Numbered from the stretch's first letter, positions 32,263-44,727 are shown. The stretch: 64,000 nt of DNA from Batkoa obscura (GCA_030770535.1 JASVEC010000019.1:682001-746000); one strand, 5' to 3'. The notes: generated by a model not told the origin, from the sequence alone. Program-made: numbers and translations.

Positions 32263-34146
32263 TTAATATATGACCCGAACTTTATGTGTTAAAAAGAATA
32301 CTATTGATGAATAGCTAATTTTTGATATCGTTTTTGGTTTTTACCTGCCTTTCCTGTTACATTCTCAAATACTTTGTTATTTATGGTAGAGTTTTTAAAA
32401 GTCAATACTGAAAGTGAAATTTAGTTGAAAAATAAGCATACATTTCAACTTGGTAAGCAATATGAAATAACACACCTTTGTGTTGCTCTTTTGCATGTTT
32501 TCTAGCTGATACACTTTTTGAAACTTGAAATTTTGAATAGGATTAAAGAATTATTATGATATTATTGTGTTTCTTTATAATTGATGCTTTTATATACATT
32601 ATCCTAAATATAGCAAACTATACTTTAATAAATTATTTTAATTGTTGACTATAATAAATGTAACAAGTAAAATTAGATCATTTTTAAACTATTGGTATAC
32701 ATTATCATTTACATAATAAAATTTTTCTAAAACAAGATAGTCTAGAATCAATACTATTAGCTTATAAATTTACTATATTTATTTTATAATGAATATTTTG
32801 TGTATTAAGTTCTTGATTAAATTTGTAACCTTGTAAATTTGTTAGAAGGTTATTGCGGAAGTCCGAAATTATTTTACTCAATTTATGAATAAAAGATACG
32901 TATTTAATTTTTTTCAAATATTAGGAGTAGCAATATTTATCCAATATTTGACTGTAACTTAAGCCAAAATTCTCAATTTTTCAAAACAATGGCTCAAAAT
33001 CAACTTTTGAGACTCACACTTTATCTTTTTCATGCTTTCATGACATGAAAAATAATTTATCAGTTATTAAAAAGTGCTTTAAATAATAGCGTATTATATG
33101 GCTAGGTGACCGCATATACGTTACACTATTCCTTTGACCTATCTTTAATGTTAATTACTTGTTTATCATCTCATGTTCCTTTATGTTTTTTGTATTTTAT
33201 TTAATAAACTCTTATACCTTATTTGTCATCTGTTCCTTACCTTTGGTATTACATCAAATCAACTTATACTGCTGGTTTTTTCTGTCTTTCTATATATCAA
33301 CATTTGATATTTCTCACCGCAGCAATAGATAAGAGATGATTAAATATTTACAAAGATTTTGGGTAATAAAAAGATAGTGGCTTCGGTCTTCTATTTGTTA
33401 GCATAAAAAGCTGTAGTTTAAAAAAGTAAATTTCACTGTCTGAATCGGACCTGCTTAAACTCGGCTCACTTAATTTCCGAACTTTTTTTTTGAAAGAATG
33501 GGCTTGCTTTTTGTTCGATTTATCCAATATATTTTTCAGCTAAGATAAAGGAAAGAAATGAACATATGTTGGTAGAGAAAAGAAGATTAAAAATTGTTTT
33601 AATAATACAAACTGTTGTTAACTCATAATTGAAGCTATAAAGTAAATTACATTAATATCTGGTTATTTTTAGCTTAATAAGAATTTATTTTTGAGCTATC
33701 CAAATCTAGTTATTTAATTTATAATATTGAATATATCCATATAATACTTAGCGCCTAAATAGTTAACCCAATAATAACTCGCTTTTAATTGGTTAAAATC
33801 ATATTAAATTTATCGGTTTTAGGATTATCCAAGTCTAAAAAAAATAGAAAAGTAGAGTTTATCCCAACATTGGTAGGCTAACAAAAATCAATGAAAACTG
33901 TGCCTTAATTAGAAAAATTCTTAGGGGAGCAAAAAAGCTGTGATTTCATTTGTCGATTTTATTAGTAATTTTTATTAAAGTGAATAGATCAGTGAATAAA
34001 AATTATCTCAACCTTAAATCACGATAGTATATAAATAAACATAAAATGTACTTTAATGAATAACAATTTATTTTAATACATTTCAATAATAATATTATAA
34101 TTATTATTTTCTTCAAAATATCAATTATTTATTATAATATTAGATA

Positions 34147-37100
34147 ATGGCTAAATCAAAAAAACAAAACGATAAAGAAGAAAAGGTAGCTTCTGTCCAA
34201 CAATTAGCCCCAGTCTCATTTGGAAAACTATATACCTATGCTACCCCACTTGATAAACTATTAATGATTATTGGTTTAATAACTTCAGTAGGAGCCGGAG
34301 CTGCATTACCTGCTACATCTATCTTATTTGGAAATATGATCACAATTATGGGTGAATTCCAAATGGGAGGTTCACCTGATGTGTTTATGGAAAATATTTC
34401 CTTATTTGCTACTTATTTTGTTTATTTGGGTATCGGTGTATTAGTATGTACTTATATATATATGGCATGTTATATCTATGTAGCTGAAAGACAGATCCAT
34501 CGTATTCGTGAAGAATATTTACGTGCAGTTTTGCACCAAAACATTGCTTGGTTTGATGATTTAGGTGCTGGTGAAGTCACTACTCGTATTACTAGTGATA
34601 CCAACATGGTTCAAGATGGTATTGGAGAAAAAGTAGCCATCATATTTCAAGACCTCGCTACTTTCGTTTCCGGTTTAGTGATTGCATTTACAGCCGAATG
34701 GAGATTAGCTCTTGCTGTCCTTACTATTGTTCCAGTTATTGTTATAACCGCTATTGTGCTCAACAAATTTGCAGGTAAATACACCACAAATGGGTTGAAT
34801 TTCTATTCAGCGGCCGGTACTTTAGCAGAGGAAGTATTCTCATCTATTAGAACCGCAGTCGCTTTTAATCAACAAAAGAAACTTGGAAAAATGTACGATG
34901 ATTTAATAATGAAAGCTGAAAAAGAAGGTCGCAAAAAATCAATCACCATTGGTATTGGTGTTGCTATAATCTTTTTTGCTATTTACTGTGGTTATGCTAT
35001 TGCTTTTTATTATGGAGGGGAATTAATTAATTGGGGACTTATTGGTTCTGGTAAAGTTGTTAATGTCTTTTTTGCTATTTTACTCGGTGCTTTTTCGTTA
35101 TCTAATGTCCCTCCTCACTTTCAAGCTGTTACCTATGCTCGTGGAGCTGGCGCTAAACTCTTTGAAGCTATTGATCGTGTACCACCTATTAGATCTAATT
35201 CCAAAGAAGGTGAAAAACTCTCACAAATTGTTGGTGAAATCGAGTTCAAAAACATTCGCTTCGCTTATCCTTCCCGTACAGAGGTACAAATCTTTGACGA
35301 TTACAGTTTGAAAATTGAACCAGGTACCACTGTAGCTTTAGTTGGGGCTTCAGGATCTGGTAAATCAACAACCATTCAGCTTCTAGAGCGTTTTTATGAC
35401 CCAGATTCTGGTGAAGTACATCTTGATGGACACAATATTGCTAAATTAAATCTCAAATGGTATAGACAACAACTTGGTTTAGTATCTCAAGAACCTACTT
35501 TGTTTAGTGGTACTATTGCAGATAACGTCGCTATTGGTTTAATTGGAACAAAATATGAACATGCTCCCAGAGAAGAACAAATGCCACTTATCATTGAAGC
35601 TTGCATTAAATCTAATGCTAACACCTTCATTACCGGATTGCCTTTAGGCTATGACACTCAAGTTGGTGAACGTGGATTCTTACTATCAGGTGGTCAAAAA
35701 CAACGTATTGCTATTGCTAGAGCTATAGTAAAGGATCCAAAAGTTTTACTCTTAGATGAAGCTACATCCGCACTCGATACTCAATCAGAAGGTATTGTTC
35801 AAGAAGCTTTAGATCGTGCTAGTCAAGGACGTACAACTATCGTCATTGCTCATCGTTTATCCACAATCAAAAATGCAGATAAAATTGTTGTGATGGAAAG
35901 AGGACGTGTCCTTGAAACTGGTAACCACAATGAGTTAATGGCACGCCCTAATGGTGCATATCGCAAACTAGTTGAAATCCAAGATATTCGCCGTAAAAAG
36001 GAATCAGCTGAAGTTAGTGAAAAAGTCCCAGAAATTGATAACGACGCCACTGAATACGTAGAAACTGTTGTAGAAACTAAGGACGGAAAAACCGAGATAG
36101 TTAGAGTTGCAACTACTAATTCAGTTTTATCAGTTAAATCCAATATTGAGGAAGGTGTAACAAGTGAATTCAGCAATCCATTATCTGAGTTAATTATGGA
36201 AATCATTAAAACTAATCGTCCAGAAACCAATCTCATCCTCATTGGTACCTTTGGTTCAATTGTATTAGGATTAATTTATCCTTTCTTTTCTATTATTTTT
36301 GCTAGTTTATTGGATGCCTTTAACCAGACGGGACAAAAATTATTAGACGATACTGCATACTGGGCCCTTATGTTATTTATCATTGCCATAATTGCTGGTA
36401 TTGCACAACTTTGTTCTCAATTTGGATTTGCTATTTCTTCAGAGAAATTATCAGCTCGCTTAAGAATGAATTCTTTTAACTCAATTTTATGGCAAGAAAT
36501 CGGTTGGTTTGATCGTGATGCCAATTCTACAGGTTCCCTTATATCTGCTTTATCCCAAGATGCTCAAGATATTCAAGGTTTCAGTGGTGTTACATTTGGA
36601 TCCATTCTCAATATAGTCGTTAATCTTATTTCCTCAATGATTGTTGGTTTAGTTTTTGGATGGAAATTAGCTTTAGTTGTTATTGCATGTTTACCATTAA
36701 TTTTATATTCTGGTTATTTACGTATTGCTATGATTCGTAATTTCCAAAAGAAAAATAAGGAGTCTTATTCCAAATCTGCTGATATGGCTTGTGAGAATGC
36801 TGCTGCAATGCGTACCGTAGCTTCACTCACTAAAGAAGACCAAATTTGCGAACAATACCATCATGCTCTAGAAGAACCACTAAGAGCTGGTTATCGTAAC
36901 GCTGTTTACTCTTCATTTGTATTTGCGCTTTCTATGTCATGTAATTTCTATGTAAATGCTCTTGCATTTTGGTATGGTGGTACTTTAATGTCAACTGGAG
37001 AATATAATGTCCAAACTTTTTTTACCGTTTTCATGGCTCTTATTATGGGTGCTTCTGGTGCTTCAAGAGTTTTTGCCTATGCCCCGGATATGAACAAAGC

Positions 37101-37980
37101 TCGTGATGCTGCTGCATCTATTTTCTACCTTATTCATCGTAAACCTCATATTGATTCTACTGAAGAAGGTCCAGGGCGTAAAATAACCTCAACCAGCGAA
37201 AAGAATGAATCTCCTATTCGTGGTACTCTTAAGTTTGAAGGTGTACATTTCCATTATCCTACCCGTCCAGGAGCAAAAATTCTAAAAGGTATCGATTTTG
37301 AAGTCCAACCTGGTCAATTTGTTGCTTTAGTTGGACCATCTGGCTGTGGTAAAAGTACATCTATTGGTCTTTTGGAACGCTTTTATGATGTCTCAAGAGG
37401 TAGGGTTATGATTGATGGTGTTGATGTAAGAGATTACCATCTTCCTTCTTTAAGAGATAATATTGCTCTTGTAGGTCAAGAACCTTCACTTTATGATCTT
37501 TCAATTAAAGACAATATTATGTTTGGTGCACGTACATATGGAGCCTTACCAACTATGGATGATGTTATAAATGCAGCTAAATCAGCTAATATTCACGATT
37601 TTATTGTTACCTTACCAAATGGTTATGATACTAAAGTAGGTGGAAAAGGCTCTCAATTATCAGGTGGTCAAAAACAACGTATTGCTATCGCACGTGCTCT
37701 TGTTAGAAACCCATCTATCTTACTTCTAGATGAAGCTACCTCTGCTCTTGATGCTGAATCAGAAAAAGTTGTACAGCAAGCATTGGATAAAGCAGCAAAA
37801 GGCCGTACTACTCTATCGATTGCCCATAGATTATCTACTATTCAGGGTGCTGATGTAATTTTAGTATTAAAGGATGGACACATTGTTGAAAGAGGAAGTC
37901 ATGATGAGCTTTTATCTCAACAAGGAGTCTATTTCGAAATGGTACAACAACAAGTTTTAGACGAACAAAATCAAGATTAA
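34147..37980 (+). CDS. ABCB-type full ABC transporter (P-glycoprotein family)
   Basis: 1277 residues in one exon, the usual length for a full MDR transporter. Order TMD-NBD-TMD-NBD. NBD1: Walker A GASGSGKST near residue 399, signature LSGGQKQRIAIARA near 512, Walker B VLLLDEATSALD near 533, switch His in IAHRLST. NBD2: Walker A GPSGCGKST near 1062, the same signature near 1170, ILLLDEATSALD near 1190, IAHRLST. All catalytic residues are present in both halves. Both transmembrane domains show family landmarks (QNIAWFDD / QEIGWFDRDANSTG at the coupling region). It exports hydrophobic compounds or a lipopeptide across the plasma or vacuolar membrane; substrate not predictable. It lacks introns, unlike DRG1, WDR79 and GST here, and is richer in C/G than its surroundings. 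Confidence 0.95.
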   Translation: MAKSKKQNDKEEKVASVQQLAPVSFGKLYTYATPLDKLLMIIGLITSVGAGAALPATSILFGNMITIMGEFQMGGSPDVFMENISLFATYFVYLGIGVLVCTYIYMACYIYVAERQIHRIREEYLRAVLHQNIAWFDDLGAGEVTTRITSDTNMVQDGIGEKVAIIFQDLATFVSGLVIAFTAEWRLALAVLTIVPVIVITAIVLNKFAGKYTTNGLNFYSAAGTLAEEVFSSIRTAVAFNQQKKLGKMYDDLIMKAEKEGRKKSITIGIGVAIIFFAIYCGYAIAFYYGGELINWGLIGSGKVVNVFFAILLGAFSLSNVPPHFQAVTYARGAGAKLFEAIDRVPPIRSNSKEGEKLSQIVGEIEFKNIRFAYPSRTEVQIFDDYSLKIEPGTTVALVGASGSGKSTTIQLLERFYDPDSGEVHLDGHNIAKLNLKWYRQQLGLVSQEPTLFSGTIADNVAIGLIGTKYEHAPREEQMPLIIEACIKSNANTFITGLPLGYDTQVGERGFLLSGGQKQRIAIARAIVKDPKVLLLDEATSALDTQSEGIVQEALDRASQGRTTIVIAHRLSTIKNADKIVVMERGRVLETGNHNELMARPNGAYRKLVEIQDIRRKKESAEVSEKVPEIDNDATEYVETVVETKDGKTEIVRVATTNSVLSVKSNIEEGVTSEFSNPLSELIMEIIKTNRPETNLILIGTFGSIVLGLIYPFFSIIFASLLDAFNQTGQKLLDDTAYWALMLFIIAIIAGIAQLCSQFGFAISSEKLSARLRMNSFNSILWQEIGWFDRDANSTGSLISALSQDAQDIQGFSGVTFGSILNIVVNLISSMIVGLVFGWKLALVVIACLPLILYSGYLRIAMIRNFQKKNKESYSKSADMACENAAAMRTVASLTKEDQICEQYHHALEEPLRAGYRNAVYSSFVFALSMSCNFYVNALAFWYGGTLMSTGEYNVQTFFTVFMALIMGASGASRVFAYAPDMNKARDAAASIFYLIHRKPHIDSTEEGPGRKITSTSEKNESPIRGTLKFEGVHFHYPTRPGAKILKGIDFEVQPGQFVALVGPSGCGKSTSIGLLERFYDVSRGRVMIDGVDVRDYHLPSLRDNIALVGQEPSLYDLSIKDNIMFGARTYGALPTMDDVINAAKSANIHDFIVTLPNGYDTKVGGKGSQLSGGQKQRIAIARALVRNPSILLLDEATSALDAESEKVVQQALDKAAKGRTTLSIAHRLSTIQGADVILVLKDGHIVERGSHDELLSQQGVYFEMVQQQVLDEQNQD

Positions 37981-39124
37981 AACTAATATTTATCTTCTCA
38001 TAAAATAATTTAATAAAAAAGTATTCTTTTAGAAAAAATTGATATATTTTTATTGCCACTATTTCTTTTTCTAATCATTATTGTCAAATATTAAAACATC
38101 AAAAGACTTGTCCATAGGAGGAGGACCCTATTAAGACAAATTGTATATATTTAATTCAATTAAGTTTTGTAAAGATAAACATAAAGATCAACACTAAAGA
38201 CTTCAGATCCTTGGTTAATAAAATAAGCAAGTTATTACTTGCAACAGAAAAGACTTATATCTAACAACTAACTCGTTAATATATAAAAACATCTTGATGT
38301 TGCAATTCCATATTCTTACCTGTAGTTCTTAACTGAAAAATTGAAGCTATTTATAAAAGCCCCTATAATTTTAAAGTTGAGCAAAATCAGTTAAAAAATT
38401 CTATTTACGATTTGAGTTTTTAAATTACTTCAATATATAAATTATATTTTCTAAAAGCAATTTTTACTTTGGTGTACTTTATGAACTTGGGAATATCACA
38501 TTGTATAGTATCACCTTAGTAACTTATCAAGGGAAAAATAAAAATGAAGTGTAAAAAAAGTGCAAAAAACATAATTTATTATGTATTCTATATAACAAAT
38601 TTAAAAAAATGTATAAAAGATGTATTGTTGTATTATGAAGTATATTACAAGATAAAAACTCTTATATGTTGAGGAATAGATTAAAGAGAAGGTAAATATC
38701 ATTAGTTAAAATAACCGCATATAGATGTACTCTTAGAACTATTTAAGAAAGGTTAGATAAAAATATCTTTGATATTCTATTTTATTAAACATATCAATAT
38801 GTTCTTTACTTTTATGGAATAAATTCGATAAGATAAAATCATGTTTTGGTGTAATAAATAAACGTTAATTGTTAGATAATTTAAATTTTCTAGAGTAATT
38901 AGTATATTTGGATTTCAATAATTAAAATTTAAATATTACATAAATAATCCTTGGCAATGATGAATATTTTGATTTTGTATCTATAGTATAAAAAATCCTT
39001 TAAATATTCTAGTATATAACAAAATAAACACAGTAAACTAAATAAGCAAAATTGATATATTGTTTACGTTTAAAATCGTAATTTTAAAGAATATATCATC
39101 TAATAATGTAATAAATATCTCATT

Positions 39125-39231
39125 ATATGGGGATGTATTTTTGTATTTAAGAATTTTACTAACAATTTTTCCACTCAAACAGCGCTTAAAAGATGGAAAA
39201 AATAATGAAGTCCAAAAAAACACTACCATAT
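39125..39231 (+). mobile_element. MITE-A copy
   Basis: ATATGGGGATGTATTTTTGT to ACACTACCATAT; close to the family consensus. Confidence 0.9.
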
Positions 39232-39306
39232 TCAACATTTGAAATAAGATTTTGGATGAAATTTTTCTATTACTTAAAAATTAAATCACTATCAAACGGT
39301 TACATA

Positions 39307-39411
39307 AAATGGGGCTGATTTTTGTATTTAAGAATTTTACTAGCAATTCTTCCACTAAAGTAGTGCTTAAAAGGTGGAAAAAGTGATGAAGCCAAAAAAA
39401 CATCCCCAAAT
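39307..39411 (+). mobile_element. MITE-A copy
   Basis: AATGGGGCTGATTTTTGTAT to AACATCCCCAAA. It is flanked by AA rather than TA, like the nested copy at 25763. Confidence 0.85.
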
Positions 39412-39818
39412 GTTATCTCAATTTATAACATACTAGATTTTTGACTCATAACTATTCAAGGAAATTATTAATAATAATTATAGTAGGTTAATAAACTAAT
39501 TATAAATAAAACGAATTACAATCTAGGGTTTAAAGTCTCCGATTTAACGCTTAAGCAAAATTTCTAGTACCTAAAATACCCAGAGTTATTTAATCATATG
39601 ATTGTATTTGATTAATTTATTAGTTTATTAATCTGAAAATTTTTATATAAGCAACATCAAGTTTGTACTTATTTTTACTAGCTACCCTTGACTTAGAATG
39701 TTTTGTTGAGTAATCTCAATTTAAAAATTTAACATTTTAATTAAAATTATAGTTAAAATTTGGTTAAATTTATAGTTGCTATTGAAGACTTGTATTTTAA
39801 AAAAAGTTAATATATAAT

Positions 39819-39915
39819 ACATAAGGATGTATTTTTGGGTTCAAGAATTGTACTAGCAATTTTCTACTTAGTGTTTAAAAGAGAAAAGGTGAAGTTAAAA
39901 AAAATACTTTTATAT
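39819..39915 (+). mobile_element. Eroded MITE-A copy
   Basis: ACATAAGGATGTATTTTTGG to AATACTTTTATAT. The interior has lost about ten bases around the CTCAAATAG core. Confidence 0.65.
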
Positions 39916-40319
39916 ACATAAAGCTTGGATTATACTTTTGAATTTCAATTAAATTATTATTAGTTTTAAAAGTGTATTATGAAAATATAATTTTATTAAA
40001 TATAATTTTACATTTAAACTTTAGCAATTAAAAATGATTTAAAAAATAATCATCAAATTTCATTTTTTTTTCTAATTTTCTATATATTATAATTATAAAA
40101 AGTTTATATACATTTCATTCAACTATTTTGTTTTATTTTAAACTTTTTTATTTTTAGTTGTTTTATTTTAACAACTATAAAAGAAATCCTGTTTTCAATA
40201 ACTTAATTTGATATTATATAATTTTCTACAGTTTTAACTATAGTTTTTTTAATATAAATATATTTGAAATAACCATTGCTTAGATATAGTTTTTTATATT
40301 ATAAGTATTTAAGCTAAAA

Positions 40320-40427
40320 ATATAGGAGGGATGTTTTTTTTTCGACTTCATCACTTTTCCCATCTTTTAAGCACTATTTGAGCAGAAATACTGTTAGTAA
40401 AATTTTTAAACAAACACATCCCCATAT
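40320..40427 (-). mobile_element. MITE-A copy
   Basis: TAGGAGGGATGTTTTTTTTT to AACACATCCCCATAT; reverse orientation. Confidence 0.85.
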
Positions 40428-40443
40428 ACTGTCAAAATGTAAC

Positions 40444-40548
40444 ATATGGGAGTGTTTTTTTTGACTTCATTATTTTTTCCACTTTTTAGGCGCTATTTGA
40501 GTGGAAAATTTGTTGGTAGAATTCTTAAACAAAAATACATCCCCATAT
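40444..40548 (-). mobile_element. MITE-A copy
   Basis: ATATGGGAGTGTTTTTTTTG to AATACATCCCCATAT, 16 bp after the previous copy and in the same orientation. Confidence 0.9.
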
Positions 40549-41014
40549 AAAATTCTATTTTTTATATAACATTTAATGTTTTAAAAAAATACAAACTACC
40601 TTTTAAATATATTAAATCAATCTAAAAAATTATAATTTTATTTACTTATAAATTTTTTTACTGTGCTCAATTAATACCCTCCTTTGAAATTCCATTTTCA
40701 ACTTTAATTGGATAATATTTCTCCGAAATATAAATCTAAGGATTGATTGGGTCAATTTTTTAAAAAAAATTGAATATTTATACATGATCCGAAAATTTGT
40801 TAATTATAAGTATAGTTATATTAAATTATTATTATGCATATGAAAACTATAACTGACTCTATAAATTTTATTATTAATTTTTATTCTAATAATTTTTTGA
40901 TGTTTAGTACTAAAGATTAATAAATAAGCTGCAATATGCTTATTTTGCTTTTATTTGCAATAATTATTCTGATTTTTTTACTGATATCTGTAAATCCTGT
41001 AAATTTCATTATGA

Positions 41015-42756
41015 TTATATTGATGAATTAGTAGTTGTCAAGACCTTCCTTCTACCTAAGCTGTTACTAATTATTAGTAAGAAAAAAATACACAAAGATA
41101 ACTTACCACTTTCAATGAAAGGCCAAAATTTTAATTCAAGATAGCTATTTAAAATAGGCCAATGTTTCGACAATAGCTTGATTTTTCGTATTAGCTGTTT
41201 ATAGTTTCCATCCTCTTTATCTGACTTCCCATAAATTAGACTTAAACTATATAATGGAAGTACTGATTTATAGTTTGTAATAAAGAATAAATCGGAATGA
41301 AACTGTGAGTACTTGTTACTAAAATAACTATCAATAATATTGTACGTTGATACTAATTTTTCTTTGATTGCTTGGATCGAGGGTAAAGAATAATTACTTA
41401 AGAACTGGTGAATTGATATTTTGTTATTATGCTTCACTCTGTTGATTTTTTTAAATAAAATCAGTGTCAATAAATATTGGTGTTTAAATGCTGTATAGTA
41501 ATAAAGTTTCCCAATAAAGTTTGAATCATTGAATACATTTTCGTCCTTATTCAAAAATTTCGTCTCCCAAGTGATATAGGAATTCATACATTTGTTTATA
41601 AATAATAATATCTTCACACTATCATCCCTTAGTTTGTTGTAGTTACCCCTTTGGCTTTTACACTCTTTTGATAATAAATATATCTTTTGAATTGTTTGGT
41701 TTAATGACAGTTGCGCTACTTTAAATGAGAAAGGAGCAATTGATCCACCCTATAGCAAAATTTAACTTTTAATCTAAATTTAACTTAATATACTTACGAT
41801 ATCTTTAGGATAAAAATACATCATATTAATTTGGTTGTCAGTAATAGTGAGATCACATACAGGGATATCAATCCTTGGTATATTATAATGAAGATTGATT
41901 TGAATGATGTAATTGGTATACAAGCTCCACAATAAATTATAATTTAACATTTTTGAACGAAATGGGTTTACTTCCGTATTTTTTAATATTTTTGATTGTA
42001 ACCCAATGATATGTGATAATCTAAAGATGTAATTAATACAATTCCATTATATTAAAAATAAGATACTTACTTTACTAATCTAACTATGTAAAATGGAATT
42101 AAATATAAAAAAACATTTTAGCATAAGGGAATTTATTATAAAGTTATAGGGTTTACCTTTTGAATAAGATGCTAATTCATATTCACCATAACTTATTTCC
42201 ATATAAAGTATCATAACCCATGCAACGAATGATATCATCGTGACATCACCAGTTTCAAGGATGAGCTTTAATTTTAATTTTTTGTAAAAATAATTTTGAT
42301 TTAGTGTCAATAAGTTAACAGATTTCAAATAGTATGCTAGCTTATAGCCAATCATACAAATGGAATCCCTTAATAATTCTAAATCGTTTGGATTTAAATC
42401 AGACTCAAGTAAATATTCCTCAATAAAAAAATCAATGGAATCTTGGAAATAAAAATATAATTTGGATAAGTAATGTGTAAATTGTTCATAGTCTAAAAAA
42501 CCAATAAGCGTAAATACAAGATATAACATATAAAAGTACCTGTTCCTAAAGGGGACCTTATTAAAGGTATTGTAGTAGCGTTGAAAACCAAACCTAAAAT
42601 TAATTGATGGACTTTACTTGAAGCTATTTTTCGATTTAATTTGAAGTCAATTCGACTTTTTTCTAAACTCAAAAAAGTATCAAACAGTTTTTCAAATTTT
42701 TTAACCTTTGATTTTAAGTTTAGAAATTTAGCACTAAGTTCTCTTTCATCGCTCAT
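41015..42756 (-). CDS. Fungal-type transcription-factor-like gene lacking a zinc cluster, probably broken
   Basis: Minus strand, about five exons. It starts MSDERELSAKFLNLKSKVKK with a short coiled coil of the kind that follows a Zn2Cys6 cluster, then PLIRSPLGT, a 46-bp intron and DYEQFTHYLSKLYFYFQDSI. A long helical part follows with GDVTMISFVAWVMILYMEIS and MLKCFFIFNSILHS. After the next exon come HIIGLQSK, NPFRSKMLNYNLLWSLYTNY, the GGSIAPFSFKVAQLSLNQTI exon and a C-terminal WPILNSYLELKFWPFIESG. This resembles the fungal middle homology domain. No Cys cluster is encoded upstream. A TAG at 42080-42082 after ILHS and a phase mismatch at the following intron suggest that the gene is inactive or that this junction is misread. 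Confidence 0.5.
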
Positions 42757-44299
42757 TTAATATGTTTTTAAAAAGGTGCCTTAAAGAGAATCTTCCTCAT
42801 TTTATACTTTCTGTGGTGGCCAAGAAATCACCCTTATCCATATTTCTCGACATAAATTGATTATCTGGTTTGGTATTTAATATTTATTTTAAACATTACA
42901 AATAGTAAATAGATAAGATCAGCCAATCACTTTGTATTTATTCTTAAAGTGTAGTTGTCATGTTAATATTTTGGAACAATTAAAATAGTGGTAAAAGTTA
43001 TGCGTAATTTTTATACAAATATAGCAAAGACAAACCTACTTAGCATTGGGTACATATCATACAATGTAAAATCCCACTAATTCTAGATAAATCCATTAAA
43101 CATGAAATAGATAGTTTTCTTAGCATCAAGCAACGTATTAAGCCAAAATAGGATCGTTTTACTACCTTTTTTGACTGTTTCTATATAAAACTGCAAAGAA
43201 GTAAACTTTATAACAATATACCGAATATCTGTCGGTAAAATATCCGCAAATCCATAGTGTTTGTATACTTTGTAATACTTAGCTGGATAAACTTTAATTA
43301 TACTCACTTAATTTCATCATTACCTAGTATTTTGAAGAGAATTGATAATTGAACTTTAAAATAGCAATATGATTCAATTTTAGTGTATTTAGGAATTTCA
43401 TCTGATAAATTTCAGACTTATTCTTTATGTAACTTATCCTTAATAAATGCCGTTCTTTGATCGTTTTGTAATTGATGTCATCGTGAAGTCATTTTGGCTC
43501 ATATTGATTGGTTTTTTTTGATATATTACATAATAAAACTATGCACTTAATTTAATTAAAGATTAAAAGTACAGAATTGGTGGGATTCTATCTATAGTGT
43601 GACTATTGGATGGATTTAAATTAACTTTTTAGCTGTAAATTTTAACTTAGATTGATAATCGTTATTTGATCATTAGCATTATGATATTGATTGAGAATAA
43701 AATTTTGCCTAGATATTTTTTTCATGATTGATTAAATAAAAATAAAGTTATGAGCTAGTTTAGTTGGGGTTTCGAAATGAGAAATATATTATTTTGTATA
43801 ATTTAGTCTAGTTAGCTTTTAAAATTACTTATTTATAGTTGAAAGCCTTATCAAATTATCATTTGAATTGCTCTATAATTGCTTCAATATAAAGTATCAG
43901 ACCAGAAATGTTTATAAGAAATGTAAATTTAGACCTTAATATGCTTTAAAATCAATACTCTGGCCTGGGCCAATTTGAATGGGACTCTTTCTTTAAAAGC
44001 ATTAGGTATTCCAATTTACCTTCCATAATAGCTACAGAAAAATCTTATCTGTACTAGTCTAACCACTTTTTTCACTTACTAATATATTTCTCTATCCCTA
44101 TTTTCATGAGTTTTGAGTTTTTGTATCAAAAAACCTAACTTTGTTTATTTTTTTAAAGCTTGAAAATATAAGTTTTAAAAGTTGATTACGAGCACCATGC
44201 CATGGATAAGTTATGCTCGCCAATTTTGTAGAGTAAAATTAAATTATGGCAAACTTTGCAACGTAAATTTATTTGCCTACATAATATTAGTAGTTAAAC

Positions 44300-44406
44300 A
44301 TATGGGGATGTATTTTTGTGTTTAAGAATTTTACTAACAGTTTTTCCGCTCAAATAGTGCTCAAAATATGGAAAAAGTAATGAAACCAAAAAAAACACCC
44401 CCATAT
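44300..44406 (+). mobile_element. MITE-A copy, near consensus
   Basis: ATATGGGGATGTATTTTTGT to AACACCCCCATAT, with the full CTCAAATAGTGCTCAAAATA core. Confidence 0.9.
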
Positions 44407-44532
44407 CTTTTTGGGTTTTATTTCATAGTTTTTTCTATTTAATATAAAGTAAAAAAGGGACAAAAAAGCGAAATCAAAAAAGACATTCTGGATTATTGTT
44501 TATTGGTTCAAAATAATACCATATCATTTTCA

Positions 44533-44727
44533 TTTATGGTTTACGCACCTTTACAAAAAAAGCAATGTGTAATAAAAGTTTTACCATTTGCTTGAAAAAA
44601 CTACACATTCCTATAGGTGTGAAAAATTTAGCCTTAAGTTTATGTAAAATTGGGCAAAGTTTTTTAAGTAAATGGCAAAACTTTTATTGCAAACATTGTT
44701 TTTTTGTAAAGGTGCGTAAACCATAAA
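44533..44727. mobile_element. Foldback element with about 70-bp inverted arms (MITE-B)
   Basis: The left arm starts TTTATGGTTTACGCACCTTT and the right arm is its near-perfect complement, ending AAAGGTGCGTAAACCATAAA. Pairing continues inward through the AAAAAAGCAATG / CATTGTTTTTTT and AAAAGTTTTACCATTTGCTT / AAGTAAATGGCAAAACTTTT blocks. The loop is about 55 bp. Unrelated to MITE-A. Single copy in this window; no coding capacity. Confidence 0.8.

Larger units (their letters stand above)
29733..34146. other. 4.4-kb gene-free stretch
   Basis: Holds a 28-bp direct duplication (29795-29850) and three MITE-A copies. I searched for conserved protein motifs and RNA genes and saw none. The 33-34 kb part is the upstream region of the ABC transporter gene. 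Confidence 0.55.
37981..41014. other. Gene-free stretch with five MITEs
   Basis: Holds MITE-A copies at 39125, 39307, 39819, 40320 and 40444. No gene or RNA supported. Confidence 0.55.

Noticed and set aside
39038-39242. Overlapping open frames on both strands
   Set aside because: They read through the MITE copy at 39125-39231.
43083-43307. A 74-codon minus-strand frame upstream of the transcription-factor-like gene
   Set aside because: It has no Cys cluster and no family pattern, so it is neither a zinc-cluster exon nor a supported gene.
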